NCBI GenBank assembly: GCA_963654355.1 | Contig: CAVKBM010000002.1 | Span: forward strand, 71,210-135,209 | Source: UBA1181 sp963654355 | GTDB lineage: Bacteria; Bacteroidota; Bacteroidia; Bacteroidales; Paludibacteraceae | Direction: 5' to 3' | Length of the DNA stretch: 64,000 bases | Shown here: positions 1 through 8,425 of the stretch, piece after piece | How positions within the stretch are numbered: position 1 is the stretch's first letter | Layout of the letters: each line of letters opens with the position of its first letter | The notes under the pieces: generated by a model | Database searches by the model: none | The model's input: the letters and a program-made list of their open reading frames with translations, nothing else | What the model was told of the DNA's origin: nothing | Made by a program: the position numbers and the translations under genes

Positions 1-1
1 A

Positions 2-802
2 GAGAAGTTGACAAAAGACATCGATGCAGCTGCTTGGGATGGCGAATGGTATGTACGCGCTATCAAAGAAGACGGCTATATCTTCGGTACGAAAAACGAC
101 CCTAACAACGAGGGTACGATTTGGTTGAACCCTAACTCTTGGTCTATTATCTCTGGACAAGCAACAGGCGAACGTGCCGAGACAGTCATGAACAGCGTCG
201 AGAAGCGTCTTGCTATCGAATACGGTTTGGTACTTTGCGACCCTCCCTACGAGAAGACCGAAGCCAGCGTCATCAAAGCTCCTCTCTTCATCAAGGGTAT
301 GAAGGAAAACGCAGCCGTCTTCCAACACACCCAAGGTTGGGGTATCATGGCAGATTGTATCCTTGGACACGGGAAACGTGCTTTCAAGAATTACAAAAAC
401 TACCTTCCCGCCGCCTACAACGAACGTGCTGAGGTTCGTCAAATTGAACCTTACGTCTACGCTCAGACAACCTGCTCTACCTACAACATGCGTGCAGGAC
501 AAAGCCGCTGCCCTTGGTTAAGCGGTACTGCCTCTTGGGCTTACTTCACTGCAGCACAATACATTCTCGGCATCCGCCCAGACTACAACGGATTGCTCAT
601 CGACCCTTGTATTCCTGCATGGGAAGGCTTCACCGCCACCCGTCGTTTTAGAGGCAAGACAGTGAACATCAACGTCAAAAACCCTAACAAGGTTGAGAAA
701 GGTGTCGTTTCCATCTCAATCAATGGAGAGAAGGTTGACGGCAATGTTGTTCCTTTCAACAAAATGAAGGATGTGAACGAGGTAGAAGTTATCATGGGAT
801 AA
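2..802 (+). CDS. GH94 cellobiose/cellodextrin phosphorylase, 3' part (5' end off window)
   Basis: C-terminal part of a cytoplasmic GH94 phosphorylase, which cleaves cellobiose or a related beta-glucan oligosaccharide with phosphate to give glucose 1-phosphate. The frame is open at the left edge, so the start and most of the protein lie outside; about 266 codons remain. Family motifs of the (alpha/alpha)6 barrel and its C-terminal cap are visible: DGEWYVRA near the left edge, NPNSWSIISGQA, WLSGTASWAY, LGIRPDYNGLLIDPCIPAW and TRRFRGKTVNI. The catalytic aspartate normally lies upstream of DGEWYVRA and is not visible here. Exact donor sugar (cellobiose, cellodextrin, laminaribiose or chitobiose type) cannot be decided from this part. 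It ends before a strong hairpin terminator, so it is the last gene of its unit. Confidence 0.85.
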   Translation, partial: EKLTKDIDAAAWDGEWYVRAIKEDGYIFGTKNDPNNEGTIWLNPNSWSIISGQATGERAETVMNSVEKRLAIEYGLVLCDPPYEKTEASVIKAPLFIKGMKENAAVFQHTQGWGIMADCILGHGKRAFKNYKNYLPAAYNERAEVRQIEPYVYAQTTCSTYNMRAGQSRCPWLSGTASWAYFTAAQYILGIRPDYNGLLIDPCIPAWEGFTATRRFRGKTVNINVKNPNKVEKGVVSISINGEKVDGNVVPFNKMKDVNEVEVIMG

Positions 803-829
803 CCTTCATAAAGAGCATATAAATTTTTC

Positions 830-873
830 AAAGCGAAGAAGGAAACAAGACGTTGTTCTCTTCTTCGCTTTTT
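830..873. terminator. Intrinsic terminator after the GH94 gene
   Basis: A 12-bp perfect stem (AAAGCGAAGAAG pairing with CTTCTTCGCTTT) with further inner pairing, followed by a T run on the plus strand. It also has T-rich sequence beyond it when read on the minus strand, so it may work both ways. Confidence 0.8.
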
Positions 874-954
874 CATAATCTTTAAAAAAACTACTCGTTT
901 AAAAATTGTTAAAAAAAAACAACTTTGCATATCTCAAACACAACACATTTCACC

Positions 955-962
955 TATCTTTG
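955..962 (+). promoter_or_regulatory. Candidate promoter -7 box for wecA-like gene
   Basis: TATCTTTG matches the Bacteroidota -7 consensus TAnnTTTG and lies 23 bases before the ATG at 986. No clear -33 TTTG at the usual 19-21 base spacing was seen. Confidence 0.5.
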
Positions 963-985
963 CCTATAGAAGAAAAATATAACTT

Positions 986-2089
986 ATGGCTTTATCTCCG
1001 TTTTGGACTTTTTGCGCACTCAGCGCATTCCTTATATGTTGCATATTTGCTGGGGTTCTCATTCCGAAGATCGTCCTCATCGCCTTTCGAAAGAAATTGT
1101 TCGATGAGCAAGATGGTCGAAAAATACACCATAGCACTGTGCCTCGCTTAGGCGGAATCGCCTTTGCGCCCGTTATTCTATTTTGCATTTCATTCTTGCT
1201 CTTTGTATCTTTAGTTTACGGAAACACACAGATACTATCTAATGTTAAATGTAATGTCTTACAGATCAGCGCAATAATCTGTTCCCTCATTCTGATGTAC
1301 CTCATCGGTATCGCTGACGATTTGATTGGCGTAAAGTATCGTGCTAAATTCGTATTTCAAATCGCTTGCGGACTGCTATTTATCGCTGCAGGCATCTATC
1401 TGTCCGACCTTCAAGGCATGCTCTTCCTCTATGAAATTCCTAAGTGGGTGGCATACCCTCTATCTGTGATACTGTTCGTCTTCATTGTCAACGCGATTAA
1501 CCTCATTGACGGCATTGACGGACTTGCCAGTGGTCTAAGTGCAGTTGCGCTTCTTTTCTATGGCTTCCTCTTTCTTTACTTTGGAGATTACACATTCTCC
1601 CTGATAGCATTCTCCACCTTAGGTACTGTTGTACCTTTTTTCTACTATAACGTCTTCGGGAAAGTAGAGAAACAACAAAAAATTTTCATGGGCGATACAG
1701 GTTCGCTCACTATTGGAACAATTCTCTGCTTTCTAAGCATCCGTTTAGCCAACACAGGGGCTTGTGGCGAGTCTTGTTGTCATCCTTTAGTATTGGCATT
1801 TGCTCCCCTCCTAGTCCCTTGTATGGACGTGGTTCGTGTCTTCTTCCACCGCATTCGCAACGGCAAGAGTCCGTTTCTACCCGACCAAAATCATATCCAC
1901 CATAAACTATTGAAATTAGGTATGACCCAACGTGTCGCTATGCTCACAATACTGCTCTCTTCTACCCTATGCATTGCAGCCTGTGTAGCCATGTCCTACT
2001 ATTTCAATCCCACTATCGTCCTATTTATTTGCATCGTAGTCTTCACCCTCATCAACGTCTGGCTGACGAAAAAAATTCATTCTCGCTGA
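986..2089 (+). CDS. wecA: Undecaprenyl-phosphate sugar-1-phosphate transferase (WecA/TagO/MraY family)
   Basis: Polytopic inner-membrane enzyme of glycosyltransferase family 4 that moves a HexNAc-1-phosphate from a UDP-sugar to undecaprenyl phosphate, the first step of O-antigen or capsule unit assembly. The 367 residues are almost entirely hydrophobic helices. Key family motifs: HHSTVPRLGG (48-57), the metal-binding DD pair at 111-112 (DDLIGV), NLIDGIDGLASG (172-183), FMGDTGS (234-240), and HIHHKLL (303-309), a cytoplasmic loop motif typical of WecA/RfbA-like members rather than MraY. Its 3' end overlaps the convergent methyltransferase by 13 bases. The UDP-sugar used (GlcNAc or another) is inferred, not shown. 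Wza/Wzz genes near 43.5-47.2 kb could act on the product. Confidence 0.85.
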   Translation: MALSPFWTFCALSAFLICCIFAGVLIPKIVLIAFRKKLFDEQDGRKIHHSTVPRLGGIAFAPVILFCISFLLFVSLVYGNTQILSNVKCNVLQISAIICSLILMYLIGIADDLIGVKYRAKFVFQIACGLLFIAAGIYLSDLQGMLFLYEIPKWVAYPLSVILFVFIVNAINLIDGIDGLASGLSAVALLFYGFLFLYFGDYTFSLIAFSTLGTVVPFFYYNVFGKVEKQQKIFMGDTGSLTIGTILCFLSIRLANTGACGESCCHPLVLAFAPLLVPCMDVVRVFFHRIRNGKSPFLPDQNHIHHKLLKLGMTQRVAMLTILLSSTLCIAACVAMSYYFNPTIVLFICIVVFTLINVWLTKKIHSR

Positions 2090-2772
2090 TTATATTCTGG
2101 ATAGACATCTAATCCCCAGACAGTCCACCCTTCTGGTTTATGTCTCGCAAATAATTCTATCTTTTTCTGAGAAGGGAACATTTTCTCTATGTTGTGAAGC
2201 ACCTCAATCGGTTTTGCACTATGCTCCGTGCGCGGCACTCTCACCAACTGCTGAACATTTCTCGCTCCTCGGGGCTGTGGTATACGTCCTTTCTTAAAAA
2301 TCAAACACAATTCGCAGTTAGACAACGTATATTGTCCTGGATTATGGTTGCACTTGTCCCAGACAAAGCCAACCGTTTTGTATTCAAAGCCCCATGCCTC
2401 TCCTAATTTTATTCCCTGCGCAAGATGGGGATTCGTCACCCACATAAACAAAAGACAATCATCAGCACAAATTTTCTGAATCGGCATCTTCATCAACTCT
2501 TTCGTCTTCACCGTAGGATATTTAAAATTGGCCGCACTAATAAAGATTCCCTTCTCCCATCCTTTGTTCTCCGACTTTATCGAAGACCGGTCATACTGCA
2601 TTTTTCCGCCATAATCCCACGGTGGATCACAATAGATAATATCAAATTTTTCATCTGGCAAATCTGGATAAAACTCGGGCAAGTCATTCACCTTCGTCTT
2701 CTCTCTTTGCTTGGGCGCATATAGAGTATAACCCGAAATTTCTGATTCTTCTTCTATAGCTTCCTTCTTCAT
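2077..2772 (-). CDS. MT-A70 family adenine-N6 methyltransferase, no visible restriction partner
   Basis: S-adenosylmethionine-dependent methyltransferase of the MT-A70 family (231 residues), expected to make N6-methyladenine in DNA. The catalytic DPPW motif is at 49-52, in the context FDIIYCDPPWDYGG; other family features are LLFMWVTNPHL, GFEYKTVGFVWDK and the C-terminal RHKPEGWTVWGLDVYP. The first 35 residues are charged and low in hydrophobics. No restriction endonuclease, specificity subunit, integrase or phage gene lies next to it, so it is either an orphan methyltransferase or a remnant of a mobile element. Stand-alone MT-A70 genes are common in phages and conjugative elements of this phylum. 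The RNA-methylating members of the family are eukaryotic; DNA is the likelier substrate. Confidence 0.85.
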   Translation of the reverse strand: MKKEAIEEESEISGYTLYAPKQREKTKVNDLPEFYPDLPDEKFDIIYCDPPWDYGGKMQYDRSSIKSENKGWEKGIFISAANFKYPTVKTKELMKMPIQKICADDCLLFMWVTNPHLAQGIKLGEAWGFEYKTVGFVWDKCNHNPGQYTLSNCELCLIFKKGRIPQPRGARNVQQLVRVPRTEHSAKPIEVLHNIEKMFPSQKKIELFARHKPEGWTVWGLDVYPEYNQRE

Positions 2773-2790
2773 CTCATTTTACTTTGCCTC

Positions 2791-2798
2791 CAAAATTA
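2791..2798 (-). promoter_or_regulatory. Candidate -7 box for the MT-A70 gene
   Basis: On the minus strand this reads TAATTTTG, a perfect match to TAnnTTTG, 18 bases upstream of the ATG at 2772. No convincing -33 element. Confidence 0.5.
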
Positions 2799-2874
2799 CA
2801 ATTTTGCCAGACAAAAAACTTCTCTATTTTGCATTTTTTCACACTCTTCAAATTCCGTTATCGGTCAAATTACC

Positions 2875-2882
2875 TAATTTCG
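2875..2882 (+). promoter_or_regulatory. Possible -7 box for the sotB-like gene
   Basis: TAATTTCG matches TAnnTTTG with one mismatch, 42 bases before the ATG at 2925. Weak support; it is listed because it would be divergent from the MT-A70 promoter in the same 152-base gap. Confidence 0.3.
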
Positions 2883-2924
2883 CAGCACAAAAAGTATAAA
2901 TGACCCCTATAACGAGCTACTTCT

Positions 2925-4091
2925 ATGATTCTCAAAAATTGGCTTGCACTCATCGGATTGACTTTCTCTGCTTTTATTTTCAACACCTCTGAATTCATTC
3001 CTATCGGACTGCTCACAGACATCGCAAAGGATTTTCAAGTTACTGAAGCCGTTGCAGGCATGATTATTTCTGTCTATGCATGGATTGTGATGCTCTTCTC
3101 CCTTCCTCTTATGCTCATATTTTCTAATTGGGATTTGAAGAGACTCATGGTTGTCGTAATGGCTGTCTTCGTAACATTCCAATTTCTATCTTCAGCCTCT
3201 ACAGGCTATTATATGCTGATGGTTTCTCGAATCGGTGTTGCCTGCTCACACTCTATTTTTTGGTCAATCGTAGCCCCTCTTGCTTGCCGTATCGTTCCAA
3301 CAGAGAAAAAACCAGTAGCCCTTAGCATGATTGTAACGGGATCTGCCATCGCTATGATTCTCGGTATGCCTATAGGTCGTGTCATCGGACTACACTTAGG
3401 GTGGAGAATGACCTTCCTCAGCATCGGTATCTTCTCCGCAATCCTCCTTCTCTACCTTTCTTTCGCATTACCACCTGTTCCAAGTCGAGGCGGTTTCTCC
3501 GTCAGAAAGCTCCCTGTTTTGTTGAAAAACAGGCTTCTCGTCTATTTTTTTATTCTTACAATGGGCATAGCCACCGCCTATTTTGAATGTTATGGCTATA
3601 TAGAACCATTCCTAAAGCAAATTGTTGGTATGTCCAATCAAGGAATTACCTCTGCTCTTATGGTCTTCGGTGTAGCAGGTTTAGTAGGAAGCTATATCTT
3701 CTCAAAATTCTATAACCACAACCCCCATCGTTTCATAACTCTCTGCATAACGTGCATGGCAATCTGCCTCAGTCTTTTAACGCCTCTCAGAGGTCTATCC
3801 ATTGCTATCTTCGCTGTTTGCGCATTTTGGGGCATTGCGGCCACCGATTTCAACGTGGCTTTTCAATCTGAACTTATCCGAATCACTCCTCCTGAAGGCA
3901 CTGCAGTTGCCATGTCCATCTACTCTGGCATCTTCAATTTCGGAATCGGAACTGGCACATTCATTGGTGGACACGTCTTCACGCACATTTCTCCTACCGT
4001 CATCGGCTATGTGGGTAGTGCAATCCTTGTCATCGTCCTACTCTTCTGGTGGTTCATCGTAACTCCGAGATTTCGACAATCATTCAAGTAA
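2925..4091 (+). CDS. MFS exporter, SotB/YdeA-like (DHA1 sugar efflux type)
   Basis: Twelve-helix major facilitator of 388 residues. The N-terminal helix carries NTSEFIPIGLLTDIA (20-34), very like the NTAEFVPVGLL signature of SotB-type arabinose/IPTG exporters, and helix 4-5 has the MSRIGVACSHSIFWSIVAPLA stretch seen in the same group. Between halves is a basic loop around RGGFSVRKLPVLLKNR. Proton-driven efflux of a sugar or small drug is the family role; the substrate cannot be read from sequence. It stands alone, between the divergent MT-A70 gene and the convergent pckA, with two hairpins after its stop. Confidence 0.8.
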   Translation: MILKNWLALIGLTFSAFIFNTSEFIPIGLLTDIAKDFQVTEAVAGMIISVYAWIVMLFSLPLMLIFSNWDLKRLMVVVMAVFVTFQFLSSASTGYYMLMVSRIGVACSHSIFWSIVAPLACRIVPTEKKPVALSMIVTGSAIAMILGMPIGRVIGLHLGWRMTFLSIGIFSAILLLYLSFALPPVPSRGGFSVRKLPVLLKNRLLVYFFILTMGIATAYFECYGYIEPFLKQIVGMSNQGITSALMVFGVAGLVGSYIFSKFYNHNPHRFITLCITCMAICLSLLTPLRGLSIAIFAVCAFWGIAATDFNVAFQSELIRITPPEGTAVAMSIYSGIFNFGIGTGTFIGGHVFTHISPTVIGYVGSAILVIVLLFWWFIVTPRFRQSFK

Positions 4092-4146
4092 ACACTCCTA
4101 ATTATCCTTAGGAGTATCTTCTCAGCGACAACTCCACTAATCTTAC

Positions 4147-4173
4147 CTCAGACACGCAGTTTGAGGCTTTTTA
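4147..4173 (+). terminator. Weak hairpin after the sotB-like gene
   Basis: CCTCA and TGAGG arms about 10 bases apart followed by CTTTTTAA. The short stem makes this uncertain; the stronger hairpin at 4183-4218 may be the real stop. Confidence 0.35.
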
Positions 4174-4182
4174 ATTACACAC

Positions 4183-4218
4183 AAAAAGACGCTCTGACCA
4201 AGGTCAGAACGTCTTTTT
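4183..4218. terminator. Bidirectional terminator between sotB-like gene and pckA
   Basis: AAAAAGACG and CTGACC pair with GGTCAG and CGTCTTTTT around a two-base loop, with one small internal mismatch. A-run on one side and T-run on the other let it end both convergent transcripts. Confidence 0.8.
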
Positions 4219-4250
4219 TATTCTATAGTCAGCCTCAACTGACCTGCATA

Positions 4251-5852
4251 TTACAATTTTGGTCCAGCAGCAACCAAAGCTTTACCTGCTGCATTTCCTT
4301 CGTATTTAGCGAAGTTCTTGATGAAGCGGCTTGCCAAGTCTTTTGCTTTCTCTTCCCATTGAGAAGCGTCAGCGTAAGTGTCGCGAGGGTCAAGGATAGC
4401 AGGATTAACACCAGGCAATGAAGTTGGAACTTCGAAGTCGAACATAGGGATCTTCTTAGTTTCTGCTTTCAAGATGTCGCCACTCAAGATAGCGTCGATG
4501 ATTCCACGAGTATCAGGAATTGAAATACGCTTTCCTGTTCCGTTCCATCCTGTGTTCACCAAGTATGCCTTTGCACCAGACATTTTCATCTTCTTAACCA
4601 ACTCTTCAGCGTACTTAGTTGGGTGCAACTCCAAGAATGCTTGTCCGAAACATGCAGAGAAGGTTGGAGTTGGCTCTGTGATACCACGCTCAGTTCCTGC
4701 CAACTTAGCAGTAAATCCACTCAAGAAATAGTATTGAGTCTGCTCAGGTGTCAAGATTGATACTGGAGGCAATACACCGAATGCGTCGGCTGACAAGAAG
4801 ATTACGTTCTTTGCAGCAGGTGCAGATGATCCTGGTTGGATGTTATTGATGTGATCGATAGGGTAAGAAACACGAGTGTTCTCAGTTACGCTCTTATCGT
4901 TGAAATCGATCTTACCGTTAGCGTCAACAGTTACGTTCTCTAATAATGCGTTACGCTTGATAGCACCGTAGATGTCTGGCTCATGCTCCTTACTCAAACC
5001 GATAACCTTAGCGTAGCATCCACCCTCAAGGTTGAATACGCCCTCGTCATCCCAACCGTGTTCGTCATCACCGATCAAACGACGTTTAGGGTCTGTAGAC
5101 AAGGTAGTCTTTCCAGTACCTGACAAACCGAAGAAGATAGCTGTGTTCTTACCATCCATATCACAGTTTGCTGAACAGTGCATTGAAGCGATTCCCTTCA
5201 ATGGCAAGTAGTAGTTCTGCATTGAGAACATACCCTTCTTCATCTCACCACCATACCAAGTGTTGATGATTACCTGCTCGCGTGATGTAGTGTTGAATGC
5301 CACACAAGTCTCTGAGTTAAGACCCAACTCCTTGTAGTTCTCTACTTTTGCCTTAGAAGCATTGTAGATAACGAAGTTTGGCTCGAAGTTAGCCAACTCT
5401 TCCTTAGTTGGACGAATGAACATGTTTGTTACAAAGTGAGCCTGCCAAGCAACCTCAACGATGAAACGAACGGCCAAACGTGTAGCCTTGTTAGCTCCAC
5501 AGAAAGCATCTACAACATAAAGGTTCTTGTTTGAAAGTTCCTTCTTTGCGATGTCCTTAACCTTTGCCCAAACCTCTTCTGACATTGGGTGGTTATCATT
5601 CTTATACTCATCAGAAGTCCACCATACAGTGTCCTTTGAGTTCTCGTCCTTGACGATGTATTTATCCTTAGGAGAACGGCCAGTGTAAACACCAGTCATT
5701 ACGTTTACTGCACCGAGCTCAGTCAACTGTCCTTTCTCGTATCCCTCGAGGTTTGGATTTGTCTCTGCTTTGAAAAGCTCTTCGTAAGAAGGGTTGTAGG
5801 CAATAACCGTAGAACCGGTGATTCCATACTTTGTTAAATCTAAGTTTGCCAT
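4251..5852 (-). CDS. pckA: Phosphoenolpyruvate carboxykinase, ATP type
   Basis: Cytosolic enzyme interconverting oxaloacetate + ATP and phosphoenolpyruvate + CO2 + ADP. In fermenting Bacteroidales it usually runs towards oxaloacetate, fixing CO2 on the way to succinate. At 533 residues it has the normal length. Visible motifs: YTGRSPKDK (56-64) in the substrate site, the kinase loop GLSGTGKTT (242-250) and the metal-binding GDDEHGWDD (261-269), all intact. The start at 5852 gives MANLDLTKYGI, the usual N-terminus. It is a single-gene unit: a promoter box lies about 110 bases upstream and a bidirectional terminator sits just after the stop. Confidence 0.97.
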   Translation of the reverse strand: MANLDLTKYGITGSTVIAYNPSYEELFKAETNPNLEGYEKGQLTELGAVNVMTGVYTGRSPKDKYIVKDENSKDTVWWTSDEYKNDNHPMSEEVWAKVKDIAKKELSNKNLYVVDAFCGANKATRLAVRFIVEVAWQAHFVTNMFIRPTKEELANFEPNFVIYNASKAKVENYKELGLNSETCVAFNTTSREQVIINTWYGGEMKKGMFSMQNYYLPLKGIASMHCSANCDMDGKNTAIFFGLSGTGKTTLSTDPKRRLIGDDEHGWDDEGVFNLEGGCYAKVIGLSKEHEPDIYGAIKRNALLENVTVDANGKIDFNDKSVTENTRVSYPIDHINNIQPGSSAPAAKNVIFLSADAFGVLPPVSILTPEQTQYYFLSGFTAKLAGTERGITEPTPTFSACFGQAFLELHPTKYAEELVKKMKMSGAKAYLVNTGWNGTGKRISIPDTRGIIDAILSGDILKAETKKIPMFDFEVPTSLPGVNPAILDPRDTYADASQWEEKAKDLASRFIKNFAKYEGNAAGKALVAAGPKL

Positions 5853-6164
5853 ACTTACTTAAATATTGTTAATTAGTTTAATATCTCCATATTAGTCTAC
5901 CTTACTCTTCATAAGGCTTGTAACATTACAAAAATTCACATCATCTTGTAACACCCACTCGCAAATATAAGAAAAAAATACTTGAGATAAAATATCCTTT
6001 TTAAATTGTTTTTTCGCTATTCGCAATATTCTTGACTTTAGATTTTTTCGGTTTTCTCGTTCCTTATTCTCTTTCATTTTTCTATTTTTACAAGTGAATC
6101 TACCACAGATCGGTCACGGTCGGTGTTGATTGTAATTTTTCGTTGATGATTAAATTGTAAGACT
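5853..6164. other. Intergenic control region between pckA and rnr
   Basis: 312 bases without a convincing gene between two divergent starts. It holds the pckA promoter box (5962-5969). A 61-codon minus-strand frame at 5892-6077 overlaps that box, is lysine/arginine-rich at its start and resembles nothing known, so it is judged accidental. No perfect -7 box for rnr was found; TAATTTTT near 6131 is the nearest candidate. GATCGGTCACGGTCGGTG just before it contains a short direct repeat (CGGTCACGGTC) that could be a regulator site. Confidence 0.5.
5962..5969 (-). promoter_or_regulatory. pckA promoter -7 box
   Basis: On the minus strand TATATTTG is a perfect TAnnTTTG match, 109 bases upstream of the pckA ATG, leaving a leader of roughly 100 bases. 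Confidence 0.55.
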
Positions 6165-8414
6165 ATGGCTAAAAAAAACAAAAAAATAAAAACATCTGCT
6201 AAGGCTAATGGGGGAACACCTATCAAGTCAAAAAAAGGTAAGGTAACCAACGTGCATAGGCAGGTAGGCATCACCAAACAAGAGATGGTGAACCGCACGG
6301 TAAGTTTCTTTGAGAAAAATCCTAATAGCGTATTTAACAACCGCCAAATCGCCAACGAAATTGCATTGTCGTCAATGGCTCAGCGAAAAATGCTCACCGT
6401 CATCCTTGACACGCTCGTCGCTCAAGAGTATCTCGATGAGCCTTCAACAGGCAAATACCGTCTGAGCAATCAACACGGCACTGTCGTCGGCAAGTTAGAG
6501 AGGCATGCAGGCGGTAAAATCTATCTCGTTCCTGAAGATGGAGGAGAAGAGGTTTTCATACTTGATAAGTATCTGAATAAGTCTATCGTCGGCGACACAG
6601 TAAGAGTCCGCCTCTTTGCCACGAAAAAAGGGCAAGCTCCAGAGGGGCAAGTTGTCGATTTGCTTCAACGAGGGCGCGACATCTACATCGGAAAATTGGA
6701 TGTCAAGAACAACTATGCTTTCTTGATAGCCGACTCAAAACTGCTCACCAACGACATTTTCATTCCGATAGACAAATTGAATGGTGGAAAATCGGGAGAC
6801 AAGGCAGCCGTACGTATCGTAGCTTGGGAAAACCGCGACCGAAATCCTGTCGGCGAAGTAGTCGAAATACTAGGTGCATCTGGAGAAAACGAGACGGAAA
6901 TGCACGCCATTTTGATGGAGTACGGACTTCCTTATTCGTACCCTCAAGCTATAGAGGAGTTGGCAGACCAGATTCCTGAAGAGATTCCTGAAGAAGAAAT
7001 AAAAAAACGTTTGGACATGCGCCAAGTGCCCACCTTCACGATAGACCCCGCAGATGCGAAAGACTTTGACGATGCACTCTCCATCCGTAAGTTGGAGAAT
7101 GGAAACTGGGAAATTGGTGTCCACATCGCTGACGTTACACATTATGTAAAGGAGGGCGACATCATCAACCAAGAGGGCTACAAACGTGCCACTTCCGTCT
7201 ACCTCGTAGACAGAACCGTGCCAATGCTCCCTGAGCGATTGTCCAACAAACTCTGCTCTCTTCGTCCGAATGAGGAGAAACTCTGCTTCTCCGTTGTTTT
7301 TGAAATGGACGAGAAGGCGAACGTATTGAAATACAATATCGTACACACTGTCATCAACTCCGATAGACGTTTCACCTACGAGGAGGCACAACAGGTGATC
7401 GAGACGCAACAAGGCGACATGAAAGAGCAAATTCTCACCTTAGACAAGCTGGCCAAAAAGCTGCGTGAACGTCGTTTCAAAGAGGGAGCCATTGCATTTG
7501 ACAGAGAAGAAGTTCGCTTCGAAATTGATGAGAAAGGGAAACCACTCAGCGTCTATTTTAAGATTTCGCAAGATGCGAACAAGTTGATTGAAGAGTTTAT
7601 GTTGCTCGCCAACAGAACCGTTGCCGAACATATCGGAAAGATCAAATCTGGGTCGCACTCCCATAAAGGCAACGACAAGGAGAGCAAGGCCAAAACCTTC
7701 GTCTACCGTATCCACGACCAACCTGATTCTGAGAAGTTGACCAACCTCTCGCAATTCATCTCTAAGTTCGGCTACAAACTGAAAACGACAGGTAAAAACA
7801 AGGAAATATCGACCTCTATCAACCATCTGCTCACCGAGGTGCAAGGCAAACGCGAACAAAACCTCATTGAGACAATCGCCGTTCGCTCTATGGCGAAAGC
7901 AGAATACTCTACCGAGAATATTGGACACTACGGTTTGGCCTTCGAATACTACACCCACTTCACTTCTCCTATCCGTCGTTACCCAGATATGATGGTGCAT
8001 CGCCTGCTTGACAGATATGCAGAGGGTGGGAAAAGTGCCAACAAGAACGAGTATGAGGAATACTGCAAACACTGCTCCGAAATGGAACAATTGGCAGCAA
8101 CCGCCGAACGCGCCTCTATTAAATACAAACAAGTGGAGTATATGCAAGACAAAGTCGGTAAGACTTTCGCAGGCGTGGTATCTGGCATCCAAGAATGGGG
8201 TATCTACGTTGAACTTAACGAGAATAAGTGCGAGGGTATGATTCCTATCCGAGACTTAGACGACGACTACTATTCTTTCGACGAGAAAAACTACTGCTTG
8301 ATCGGTCGTAAAACCCACAGAACTTACCAATTGGGCGACGAGGTGGTTGTCAGAGTCAAGAAAACCAACCTTGATAAGAAACAAATGGACTTTGAAATGC
8401 TTGAAAAATTATAA
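6165..8414 (+). CDS. rnr: Ribonuclease R (RNase II/RNB family exoribonuclease)
   Basis: 3'-to-5' exoribonuclease that degrades structured RNA and helps in rRNA and tmRNA-linked quality control. The 749 residues show the expected order: lysine-rich N-terminus (1-30), winged-helix region (about 35-105), cold-shock domains (about 105-240), RNB catalytic domain with DPADAKDFDDA (294-304) whose aspartates bind magnesium, then a C-terminal S1 domain (about 660-745, GVVSGIQEWGIYVEL). The family region HYTHFTSPIRRYPD-like motif is present as YYTHFTSPIRRYPD. No residue seems missing. The following lipoprotein gene starts 11 bases after the stop and is probably cotranscribed. Confidence 0.96.
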   Translation: MAKKNKKIKTSAKANGGTPIKSKKGKVTNVHRQVGITKQEMVNRTVSFFEKNPNSVFNNRQIANEIALSSMAQRKMLTVILDTLVAQEYLDEPSTGKYRLSNQHGTVVGKLERHAGGKIYLVPEDGGEEVFILDKYLNKSIVGDTVRVRLFATKKGQAPEGQVVDLLQRGRDIYIGKLDVKNNYAFLIADSKLLTNDIFIPIDKLNGGKSGDKAAVRIVAWENRDRNPVGEVVEILGASGENETEMHAILMEYGLPYSYPQAIEELADQIPEEIPEEEIKKRLDMRQVPTFTIDPADAKDFDDALSIRKLENGNWEIGVHIADVTHYVKEGDIINQEGYKRATSVYLVDRTVPMLPERLSNKLCSLRPNEEKLCFSVVFEMDEKANVLKYNIVHTVINSDRRFTYEEAQQVIETQQGDMKEQILTLDKLAKKLRERRFKEGAIAFDREEVRFEIDEKGKPLSVYFKISQDANKLIEEFMLLANRTVAEHIGKIKSGSHSHKGNDKESKAKTFVYRIHDQPDSEKLTNLSQFISKFGYKLKTTGKNKEISTSINHLLTEVQGKREQNLIETIAVRSMAKAEYSTENIGHYGLAFEYYTHFTSPIRRYPDMMVHRLLDRYAEGGKSANKNEYEEYCKHCSEMEQLAATAERASIKYKQVEYMQDKVGKTFAGVVSGIQEWGIYVELNENKCEGMIPIRDLDDDYYSFDEKNYCLIGRKTHRTYQLGDEVVVRVKKTNLDKKQMDFEMLEKL

Positions 8415-8425
8415 GATATTCAAAC

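Noticed and set aside
906..1188. Short frames on both strands around the wecA start
   Set aside because: They overlap the clear wecA coding region and its promoter.
5892..6077. 61-codon minus-strand frame upstream of pckA
   Set aside because: It overlaps the pckA promoter box, has no family resemblance and an amino-acid mix expected from AT-rich DNA.
6870..8192. Long minus-strand frames opposite rnr (186 and 250 codons)
   Set aside because: They are the mirror of a conserved RNase R gene; no domain or start signal supports them.
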